Below, one piece after another: positions 42,128 through 49,755 of a stretch of 64,000 nucleotides of DNA. Both the position numbers and the translations under genes were made by a program. This DNA is from Prevotella sp. (GTDB lineage Bacteria; Bacteroidota; Bacteroidia; Bacteroidales; Bacteroidaceae). The number at the start of each line of letters is the position of its first letter. The stretch's first letter is position 1. The stretch spans positions 62,001 to 126,000 of the forward strand of contig JAFZAH010000038.1 of NCBI GenBank assembly GCA_017548275.1. Reading direction: 5' to 3'. The notes under the pieces were generated by a model. The model ran no database searches, was not told where the DNA came from, and saw only the letters and a list, made by a program, of their open reading frames with translations.

Positions 42128-44197
42128 ATGAAAAAGATCTATTTATATATAGCAGCACTGGCAATGACTCTTGGCATCAGTTCTTGTGAGGACATGCTCG
42201 ACACGGAGTCATTATCGACCGACAATTTGGAGTATCTGACCTCCAACCCCACTGACGCACGAAAGATGATAGACCATGTGTATTCGTATTTCTGCGAAGA
42301 CACCTACACATCGCGTATGAGCACGAACTGGATGCAGAACACCGACATCGAGGTGGGTTTTTTGACCAAAGCCAACACCGAGGAGGCAACCCGCCGCGGT
42401 ATCTGGTCATTGAACGCACATCAGTTCAGCGACATCAAAAACGCCTGGGACAACGCATTGAAAGCCATCGACTTCTCGAACCAGATTATCGAAGGTATTG
42501 AGAACAGCGATTCGTATAAGAACGGCGACCGCGACATGAAACAACTTTTGGGCGAGACCTATTGTCTGCGCGCTTACTGGTATTGGTTGATGTGTAACTT
42601 CTGGGCTGATGTGCCATTCGCCACAACCCCGACAACCAACGGTGACATGCACAACGACCCGCGCACCGACAAGAACATCATCTACACCCGTATGATTCAA
42701 GACCTGATAGACCATGAGGCTGAAATGAAATGGAGCAGCGAGACAACCGTGGAACGTATGAACCGCGACTTCGCATTAGGTTTCATCGTGAAATTGGCTA
42801 TGTTCCGTGCCGGTTACTCCATGCAGGCCGACGGTACTATGGCGCGCTCTTCACAGAGCGGCGAAGAATACACCGTGAATTATACAGACGAGAACGGCCA
42901 TGCAGCCACCGCCACAAGCGCTGATGATTATTATAAGGTGGCTAAAGCCTATGCGATGAAACTCATCTCGCTGAGACCCCACACTTTGTCAGCGAAGTTC
43001 AAAGAGATATTCGACAACGAGATTAACGGTTGCAATCCAGCAGACGGTGACGTGCTGTTCGAGATGGGCTTCGTTCCCAACTCCGGCGGCGACATCGGTT
43101 GGTGTCACGGTTTAAGCGTGGTGGCAAGCACGAAAGGCGCCGGCACGACCTATACCAACCTGATGCCGAGTTACGCCTGCTCATTCGCACCCGATGACCA
43201 GCGTCTGCCCGTGACCTGCGTGAACTACCGCTATCTGTATGACAACCGACAGGCAGCCTGCGACGCCTTGGGTATCCAACCCGCGAAGTGGTGCCGTATG
43301 GATTTGTCAGTGACAAGCGTAGCCTCGAAAGGAACCGGCATCAACTGGCCCGTTTTGCGCTATGCAGATGTGTTGTTGCTGTTGGCTGAGGCAGAGAATG
43401 AGATTAACGGCGGTCCGACCGACCTGGCACGCCAGATGCTGAAACAAGTTCGCGAACGCGCCTTCATCAATTCGAAGAACAAGAGTGTCAGGGTGGATGA
43501 TTATATCGCACAAATATCTGACTACAACAGTTTCAAAGAAGCCATCATCAACGAGCGCGCATGGGAATTTGGCGGTGAAAATATCCGCAAGTTCGACCTC
43601 ATCCGCTGGAACAACTACTCCGCCAAAGTGGTGGAAGCCATCGAGTGGATACGCAACGTTGCTATGAACTATTCGCAGACCCATATCGATGGTGGCGAGT
43701 TCATCTATGACAAGAATCAGGAGATTGCTCCGATGGCCGCAGCCAACCGCTTGTATTACTACTACGAGAAAGGAGCATTGAAATTTGAGAACGACTACTT
43801 CACCTACCGCGACCGCACCGCCAGCCCGTACAATACGGCTGAACGTCTGGCCGATGATGACATCAAAGCCAGCGGTGCCACCTACAGCGGACTGAAGTAT
43901 GTTAATTTCCTGGAGGCCCTGATGAGCGTAAGCGACACCAACCCCGAGACAAAAGAGAAGTACGGCACCTATGAGGACGAGAACGGCAAGGAAGTCGTAA
44001 TCAAGAAAGGAACCTTGAACGAGCGCATCCGCTACTCATGGATTGGAATCACCGAAGGTGTTCTGGACACCGGCACAGAAGACTTGAGTTCACTCCGCTC
44101 AAAGGCGGCTCCTTACGTGCTTCCCATCCCTTCGGACCGCGTGATGTCATCTAACGGTGTGCTGAACAATGACGGCTACGGTATTAGAAACAAATAA
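42128..44197 (+). CDS. susD: SusD-family glycan-binding surface lipoprotein
   Basis: A 689-residue lipoprotein with lipobox GISSC (Cys20), forming the lid of the SusC transporter. RagB/SusD features are present: the N-terminal ESLSTDNLEYLTSNPTDARK, helical TPR region GETYCLRAYWYWLMCNFWADVPF, DNALKAIDFSNQIIEGIEN, and the C-terminal RYADVLLLLAEAENEINGG and INERAWEFGGENIRKFDLIRW. It is about 100 residues longer than many SusD proteins because of loops near residues 540-650. It is translationally close to susC and followed by the SGBP gene after 120 bp. Confidence 0.94.
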   Translation: MKKIYLYIAALAMTLGISSCEDMLDTESLSTDNLEYLTSNPTDARKMIDHVYSYFCEDTYTSRMSTNWMQNTDIEVGFLTKANTEEATRRGIWSLNAHQFSDIKNAWDNALKAIDFSNQIIEGIENSDSYKNGDRDMKQLLGETYCLRAYWYWLMCNFWADVPFATTPTTNGDMHNDPRTDKNIIYTRMIQDLIDHEAEMKWSSETTVERMNRDFALGFIVKLAMFRAGYSMQADGTMARSSQSGEEYTVNYTDENGHAATATSADDYYKVAKAYAMKLISLRPHTLSAKFKEIFDNEINGCNPADGDVLFEMGFVPNSGGDIGWCHGLSVVASTKGAGTTYTNLMPSYACSFAPDDQRLPVTCVNYRYLYDNRQAACDALGIQPAKWCRMDLSVTSVASKGTGINWPVLRYADVLLLLAEAENEINGGPTDLARQMLKQVRERAFINSKNKSVRVDDYIAQISDYNSFKEAIINERAWEFGGENIRKFDLIRWNNYSAKVVEAIEWIRNVAMNYSQTHIDGGEFIYDKNQEIAPMAAANRLYYYYEKGALKFENDYFTYRDRTASPYNTAERLADDDIKASGATYSGLKYVNFLEALMSVSDTNPETKEKYGTYEDENGKEVVIKKGTLNERIRYSWIGITEGVLDTGTEDLSSLRSKAAPYVLPIPSDRVMSSNGVLNNDGYGIRNK

Positions 44198-44317
44198 CAG
44201 TTGAGGGTAGAGGGCTTAGAGTTTAGCGCTCTTTCTGAGGATATGACATTAAAGACATAAAACATCTCATGAACACTCAACCCTAACCCCAAACACTCAA
44301 CAAAAAATATAAGAACT

Positions 44318-46159
44318 ATGAAATCTATCAATTATATTGTTATATCTCTGCTCTGCCTGTTAGTGACAGGTGTGATGAGCAGTTGTGATGATGACCTGAC
44401 CGACAAGGACGCTCCGCGCCTGTTCCGTCCCGTGGCATCATTGGAGACGAACAATAACTCGATTATTGCCTCTTGGGACAATATCGCCGACGCCACAAGT
44501 TATACCCTGAAACTGTTTAAGGTGACCGGGACTGACGATGCAGGCAACAATACGTACGAGTTGTACGAGACCGTCACTTGCGAATCTTCTCCCTATACCT
44601 TCACTGATTTGGAATGGGACGAGAAGTATAAGGTAATCATCAGTTGCTCAGGCGGCACGAAGACGTCGGGCGAGTATGAGACGAACGATGTGAACATCTC
44701 CTACCCCACTACGCTGAAAAGTGTGAAGACCATTGAGAATGCCGCACGCGTGACATGGGACAATGGCAAGAAAGAAGAGACAACCGAGGAAGAAACTCCG
44801 TCAGAGGAAGAAACTTCAGAGGAAGAAGCATCCGAGGAAACCCCTGCTAACGCCGTGACGGTCATCAAAGCCATTGTGGCTGTTCCCGTCGATGGAGGTG
44901 AGCGTATCGTGAAAATCATCGACGACAAAACCTTTGAAGCCGGTTATACTGACATCATGGGTTTGAGCCCTCAGACACAGTATTATTTTATCGCCTATAC
45001 TACCGATGACGAGAGCGAGTTCAACAACTCTACTTACGCAGGCCGATTGACTGGCACGACCAACAAAGCCATCGATTTCGACACGAAATATGGTGCAGGC
45101 ATGTGGCTCGACATCCGCGATTATGACGAGAAGATGGCGAAAGACACCCTGAAGACCGAAGATTTCTGGGCACAAGTACAAGACGGCATGACCATCATCC
45201 TTCGCGGTGATTTCGACTATAAGGTAAGCAATGCCATCAAGATTAACCGCAGTGTCCGCTTTGTGACAGCCTCTACGCTCGGCACCAATGCCCGTTTCAT
45301 CTCCTCCGGCGGTATGACTATGGACAATGAGGCAAATGTCGATTGGGTTGAGTTTGAGAATATCGATTTCATCAGCGACAAGACTTTGAACGGTGACAAT
45401 CCTGTGGCTACGAACACTGACCAAGGTTGGGGCGGCCGTCAGGTTTGGAACATGAACGGCACGAAAGCCACTCTGAAAAAACTGTCGTTCAAGGGTTGTA
45501 GTGTGACCGGTTATCGAGCGTTTGTCCGTGTGCAGAACGCCAATGACGCAATCAATGAAATTGTGGTTGACGGTTGCACCATCAACTGCATTGGTGACCA
45601 AGGCGTGTTTACCACAACGAACAAAGCCGCCGATTGGCAGAAGATTACGCTGAAGAACAGTACCGTTACCAATATCGTGATGCTTTGTGACCTGCGCGCC
45701 ACTGCAAATCCATTGACGTTCAACATTGAGAATTGCACGTTCTGCTATGCACCGAAAGAAACGAACCAGAACGCCAACACACCGTTATTCCGTCTGAACG
45801 GCAACGCCAACGCCATCACGCTGAACGTCAGCAACACGCTATTCGGCCCTGCCATGGCGACGGATAAATCAGAAGGTGATGCTATTCACGCCTATACCGC
45901 AGGTACCATCGGCAGCGTCTTCGTGAATGCAAATGACGGAACGGAAGAGGGCAAACCCGCTCCGATAGTCAGTGTGTCGAAGAGTTTCAAGACCAATTTC
46001 GTGTGGTTTGAGAATGATAAGGCCATGACCTATCCTCTCGACGGTTTGCAGGAATTGGGCATGGACGAGACCAAGTTGTGGAGCAACCCCACAAAGGGTG
46101 AGTTCCGCATCAAGGCCAATTTGCCAGAATCAGGCTTAGGCGCACCGATGTGGAATTAA
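44318..46159 (+). CDS. Surface glycan-binding lipoprotein with FN3 and DUF4957/DUF5123-like domains
   Basis: A 613-residue lipoprotein (lipobox VMSSC, Cys23). Residues about 35-125 form a fibronectin type III domain (SIIASWDNIADATSYTLKLF). A second FN3 (about 130-245) is interrupted by a Glu/Thr/Ser-rich insert at 151-178. The C-terminal ~360 residues are a beta-helix-like region (FENIDFIS, LSFKGCSVTG, IVVDGCTINCIGD, ITLKNSTVTNI, FNIENCTF), as in DUF4957/DUF5123 proteins next to susCD in pectin loci. A role in holding pectin fragments at the surface is inferred from context. The end GEFRIKANLPESGLGAP is typical of the family. Confidence 0.85.
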   Translation: MKSINYIVISLLCLLVTGVMSSCDDDLTDKDAPRLFRPVASLETNNNSIIASWDNIADATSYTLKLFKVTGTDDAGNNTYELYETVTCESSPYTFTDLEWDEKYKVIISCSGGTKTSGEYETNDVNISYPTTLKSVKTIENAARVTWDNGKKEETTEEETPSEEETSEEEASEETPANAVTVIKAIVAVPVDGGERIVKIIDDKTFEAGYTDIMGLSPQTQYYFIAYTTDDESEFNNSTYAGRLTGTTNKAIDFDTKYGAGMWLDIRDYDEKMAKDTLKTEDFWAQVQDGMTIILRGDFDYKVSNAIKINRSVRFVTASTLGTNARFISSGGMTMDNEANVDWVEFENIDFISDKTLNGDNPVATNTDQGWGGRQVWNMNGTKATLKKLSFKGCSVTGYRAFVRVQNANDAINEIVVDGCTINCIGDQGVFTTTNKAADWQKITLKNSTVTNIVMLCDLRATANPLTFNIENCTFCYAPKETNQNANTPLFRLNGNANAITLNVSNTLFGPAMATDKSEGDAIHAYTAGTIGSVFVNANDGTEEGKPAPIVSVSKSFKTNFVWFENDKAMTYPLDGLQELGMDETKLWSNPTKGEFRIKANLPESGLGAPMWN

Positions 46160-46231
46160 CATTTTTGGAGTGTAGGAGTGTAGGAGTTTAGACATTACTC
46201 CATTAACACTTTTTTCTACTTCGCGATAATG

Positions 46232-46264
46232 GTAGAGACGCTACGCTGTGGCGTCTCTACTTTC
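46232..46264 (+). terminator. Hairpin between the SGBP gene and the second PL1 gene
   Basis: A 10-bp perfect stem GTAGAGACGC/GCGTCTCTAC (46232-46260) with a 9-nt loop is followed by TTTCTA, 72 bp after the SGBP stop and 19 bp before the PL1 ATG. It could attenuate expression of the lyase relative to susCD. The stem also looks like a dispersed intergenic repeat. Confidence 0.55.
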
Positions 46265-46282
46265 TAAAAAGGCAGATAAAAG

Positions 46283-48370
46283 ATGAAAAAGATATATACA
46301 TTTCTCCTCATAGGCATCAGTGTGTTGATGTCGATGCCTATGTCGGCTCAGGAAAAAACGCCTGCCTTTCCCGGAGCCGAGGGGTTCGGGCGCTATGTGA
46401 CGGGCGGTCGCGGCGGCAAGGTGCTACATGTGACCAATCTTGATAACAGCGGTACCGGTTCGTTGCGCTGGGCACTGAACCAGAGCGGCGCACGCACCAT
46501 CGTGTTCGACGTGTCCGGGACGATTCACCTAACGAGCGCACTCAACATCAGCAACGGCAGCGTTACTATTGCAGGGCAGACAGCACCCGGCGACGGTATC
46601 TGTGTGGCCGATTATCCGGTGAGCATCCAGGCCAATAATGTCATCGTGCGCTATATGCGTTTCCGTCTGGGCAACAAGAACGTGACGGTAAACGGTGCCG
46701 ACGGCTGGGATGGTTTCGGTTCATTGGACCAGAAGGACATCATCATCGACCACTGCTCGGTAAGTTGGAGCATCGATGAGTGTCTTTCGATGGGCGGATG
46801 CCAAGGCATCACTGTACAATGGTGTCTCATCGCCCAAAGCCTACAGGACGCCGGACACTCGAAAGGCAGCCACGGCTATGGCGGCAACTGGGGCGGCAGC
46901 GGGGCATCGTTCCACCACAACCTGATGGTTCACCATGAGAGCCGCGTTCCCCGTCTGGGTCCTCGCTACACCACGCAATTAGACGAGCGTATGGACATGC
47001 GCAACAACGTGTTCTACAACTGGTGCGGCAACGGCTGCTACGGCGGCGAGGCCATGAACGTGAACATTGTGAACAATTACTACAAGCCCGGTCCCGGAAC
47101 CAAGCAAATCAGTTCAACCAAACGGATGCGAATCGCCTGCATCGGTGTGCGCACCAACAGTTACATCGCCACTTATCCCGACTACGCTCCCACCTTGCAT
47201 CAATGGGGTACATTCTACGTGGATGGCAACAAGAACTCGAGTTACGAATCTGTGACCAATGACAATTGGACATACGGCATTGAAAACCAGTTCGGAACAG
47301 ACAATGACGGCACCCTGACCGATGAGGCGAAAGCACAGATGCACCTGTCGGAACCTATCGACTTTATCTACACGACGACACACAGCGCCGATGACGCATA
47401 TGACAAAGTGCTCCTTTATGCCGGAGCCTCATTGCATCGCGACAGTTTCGATGACCAGATGGTGAATGACACTGAAAATGGTTTGGCATCCTATACTGGA
47501 GCAGGAAACCACCGTGGTATCGTTGATTCACAAGACGACAACAGACCTGCGGATGCAAGCGAAGATTGGAGTGCCTGGCCGGTGCTGATTAGCGAAGCGG
47601 CGCCCGCTGACACCGACGGTGACGGTATGCCCGACGAATGGGAAATGGCTAACGGCCTAAACGCGAATGACGGGAATGACGGGAATATTGTGGGAGCAGA
47701 CGGATACACCAATCTGGAGCATTACCTAAACTCACTGGTAGAAGATGTCACCGAAAACCAAAACGCAAATGGTACGGCTGAAGGGCAAATTGTCGATGTT
47801 AGCGACGACCTGAACAAAGACCATTACACCATCGGCCCTGATACAAACCAGGGCGGATGGACATTTGAGAATGGCATCAGCATCAACCAGAGCGGTTCGC
47901 CCTCAGAAGGCAAAGGGTGCGGCATCACCGGTTATAAATATACACGCAACAAGAAATACACCATCAACCTGCCTGACGGCCTGACTATCGGCAAGGTGGA
48001 AATCACAGGCTATAGCAATGACGACGATGAGGTTGCATGGTTGGCAGAATTGAACGGCGTGACCTACAGCGAGACCGATTATGTGTTTGCGAGCCGCAAA
48101 AGCGGAGAGTCAACCACACACACCGTCACACTGACCCCGGCTGCCAGCAAGTCACTGACCTTCATCCCCGGCGGTCAGCAGGTGGTTTGGATTATCACCC
48201 TCTACCCCACCACCACAGGCATTGACGAGATACGCCCGATGACGGCCGAGATGACGAATATTTACAGCATTGACGGCCGACTTGTTAAGAAAAACGCTAC
48301 GCGTGAGGATTTCTACGGCTTACCCAAAGGCGTGTATATACAAGGCGGAAAGAAGATGGTGGTGAGGTAA
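46283..48370 (+). CDS. Second PL1 pectate lyase with calcium motif and accessory module
   Basis: A 695-residue secreted lyase (signal peptide ending PMSAQ). The PL1 core is about residues 25-380: TPAFPGAEGFGRYVTGGRGG, IIDHCSVSWSIDECLSMGG, SFHHNLMVHHESRVPR, VFYNWCGNGCYGGEAMNV. TDGDGMPDEWEMANGL at about 442-457 is the calcium motif. A beta module (about 522-646, GWTFENGISINQSGS to QQVVWIITLY) matches that of the first PL1. The tail IYSIDGRLVKK ... GLPKGVYIQGGKKMVVR looks like a sorting domain. It closes the pectin locus. Similar overall order to the 32.4-kb paralogue but clearly diverged in sequence. Confidence 0.9.
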   Translation: MKKIYTFLLIGISVLMSMPMSAQEKTPAFPGAEGFGRYVTGGRGGKVLHVTNLDNSGTGSLRWALNQSGARTIVFDVSGTIHLTSALNISNGSVTIAGQTAPGDGICVADYPVSIQANNVIVRYMRFRLGNKNVTVNGADGWDGFGSLDQKDIIIDHCSVSWSIDECLSMGGCQGITVQWCLIAQSLQDAGHSKGSHGYGGNWGGSGASFHHNLMVHHESRVPRLGPRYTTQLDERMDMRNNVFYNWCGNGCYGGEAMNVNIVNNYYKPGPGTKQISSTKRMRIACIGVRTNSYIATYPDYAPTLHQWGTFYVDGNKNSSYESVTNDNWTYGIENQFGTDNDGTLTDEAKAQMHLSEPIDFIYTTTHSADDAYDKVLLYAGASLHRDSFDDQMVNDTENGLASYTGAGNHRGIVDSQDDNRPADASEDWSAWPVLISEAAPADTDGDGMPDEWEMANGLNANDGNDGNIVGADGYTNLEHYLNSLVEDVTENQNANGTAEGQIVDVSDDLNKDHYTIGPDTNQGGWTFENGISINQSGSPSEGKGCGITGYKYTRNKKYTINLPDGLTIGKVEITGYSNDDDEVAWLAELNGVTYSETDYVFASRKSGESTTHTVTLTPAASKSLTFIPGGQQVVWIITLYPTTTGIDEIRPMTAEMTNIYSIDGRLVKKNATREDFYGLPKGVYIQGGKKMVVR

Positions 48371-48726
48371 ATACGAAGTACGATAAACTACGAATTTCAC
48401 AGACTCGAATGAGGGACAAGAACATTAAACCCTAAACCCTTTTCAGACTACGAATTTCGCGAATTTTACGAATTAAAAATACAGACAACGGATTTCACGA
48501 ATTAAACGAATTATTTTGCATTTGCTTCTCAGCATTGCTTCAATTTGTTTAATTCGTGAAATTTGTGTTTATTAGACTCGCTATCGTTCGCGGGCGTGTG
48601 TTCCTACACTCCTCAGTCCAATGGACACTTTCCTCAAGAAATGGAGGAAATGCATCACCCTTATGGCAAAGCGATACTTTGATAGAAAAATGATAAGAAT
48701 TGGCGTAAACGCCTAATCAACGATGA
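48371..48726. other. 356-bp spacer with ACGAATT repeats and long inverted repeat
   Basis: No gene. The left half is a degenerate repeat of CGAATTtcACGAATTAAA phrases. A 21-bp inverted repeat with one G-T pair (48492-48512 against 48542-48562) encloses a 29-nt loop. The right end carries GGCGT-AA-ACGCC (48702-48713) and CTAATCA-ACGA-TGATTAG (48713-48730). The latter overlaps the DUF445 stop codon and probably ends that transcript on the minus strand. Confidence 0.6.
48492..48562. repeat. Long inverted repeat, 21-bp arms
   Basis: Left arm ATTTCACGAATTAAACGAAT plus T and right arm AATTTGTTTAATTCGTGAAA plus T are reverse complements except for one position that still pairs as G-T. The loop is 29 nt. 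It lies 120 bp past the pectin locus and may act as a structured 3' end for the plus-strand operon. Confidence 0.65.
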
Positions 48727-49704
48727 TTAGAAAAAGAGGAGGTTGATGCTGCCCATAATCATACCAAGGAGTGCGCCAAGGAGTTCGATGGCTTTCAGTT
48801 CACGGCTCATGACTTCATAGATGATTTTTTCGGTCTCGTCCATTCCCATCTCATTGATTCGCTCCCTGACGATTTTTGAAATGTCGATAGATTCGAGAAT
48901 ACGTGGCAAATGCTCGGAGATAACGGTGCTGTAAACAGACTCCATCATCTTCACGATTTGTGCTATCTGCTCGTCTTTTCCTTTGAGCAACAACGCCACG
49001 GGGGTGTTCATGAGCGTCTGCGTCTCGTTGCCAATCATCTTGGAAACCATCTCTTCACCGTTTTTCTCCAACATCCCGTTGATATTCTTAGCCAGCAACT
49101 TCTCGGCTGGGGCTTGGAGCAACGTGAAGAATTTGTTCCACAGACTGGCTCCGGCATATTTGGCGGCAATCGCTTTTAATCCGCTGAGACCTCTGAACAG
49201 TCCGCCCAGCACCTCGACGGGGTTCATTCTCTTCATCTTCTCGACAGCATTCTCCACGACAACGTGAGCCACATTCTTCCCCACCTCACTATCAGACAAT
49301 TTGTAATAGACCTGAGAGGTGATATTCGTGTTCACACTCGCCATGATGGCTTGCAGTTCCTCTTCCGAGACATAGTGTTTGAGGAATTGCGCCACAGTCT
49401 CCTGATTGTTCTTCTGTTGGTCGAAGAAATGCTCTACAGCATGGCGGACCTTCAAGGTCATCTCTTCAGAAAGGAGATAGCGGTTCAACACATCGTGGTT
49501 CATCAGGTTTTGGCTGACGGCACCCCCGATGGCCTCAGCAATACGTCCTTTCTCCTTAGGGATAAGACCAGGTGTGAACGGCACTTTCATACCGAACACA
49601 TATTTAGCCGTATGCGGTCTGAAAAGCATACGGATGGCAATATAATTGGTGATATAGCCAATGATGCCGCCCAAGAGCGGTGCTATGATGTAACTGACAG
49701 TCAT
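48727..49704 (-). CDS. DUF445-family membrane protein
   Basis: A 325-residue inner membrane protein. The N-terminal helix contains the family signature IIGYITNYIAIRMLFRPH and GLIPKEKGRIAEAIGGAVSQNL. The C-terminal helix (IELLGALLGMIMGSINLLFF) is the second membrane segment, and the middle is a long amphipathic helical region. Function of DUF445 is unknown. The ATG at 49704 is chosen. An ATG 15 bp further upstream lies inside the hairpin that terminates the GH57 transcript. The GGAG that would serve as ribosome site is part of that hairpin stem. Confidence 0.8.
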   Translation of the reverse strand: MTVSYIIAPLLGGIIGYITNYIAIRMLFRPHTAKYVFGMKVPFTPGLIPKEKGRIAEAIGGAVSQNLMNHDVLNRYLLSEEMTLKVRHAVEHFFDQQKNNQETVAQFLKHYVSEEELQAIMASVNTNITSQVYYKLSDSEVGKNVAHVVVENAVEKMKRMNPVEVLGGLFRGLSGLKAIAAKYAGASLWNKFFTLLQAPAEKLLAKNINGMLEKNGEEMVSKMIGNETQTLMNTPVALLLKGKDEQIAQIVKMMESVYSTVISEHLPRILESIDISKIVRERINEMGMDETEKIIYEVMSRELKAIELLGALLGMIMGSINLLFF

Positions 49705-49745
49705 AAAAAAACACTCCATCCCCTTTGTATGGGGATGGAATGTGT
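49702..49745 (-). terminator. Terminator of the GH57 gene overlapping the DUF445 ribosome site
   Basis: On the minus strand CCATCCCC, a 7-nt loop and GGGGATGG (49738-49716) extend with ACA/TGT-type outer pairs and are followed by TTTTTTT. The T run ends directly at the DUF445 ATG (49704). The 3' side of the stem contains GGAG 9 nt before that ATG. Confidence 0.85.
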
Positions 49746-49755
49746 TAAAGGGTAA

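Noticed and set aside
49705-49719. Upstream ATG giving DUF445 five more residues
   Set aside because: It lies inside the terminator hairpin of the preceding gene; the ATG at 49704 starts a standard DUF445 N-terminus.
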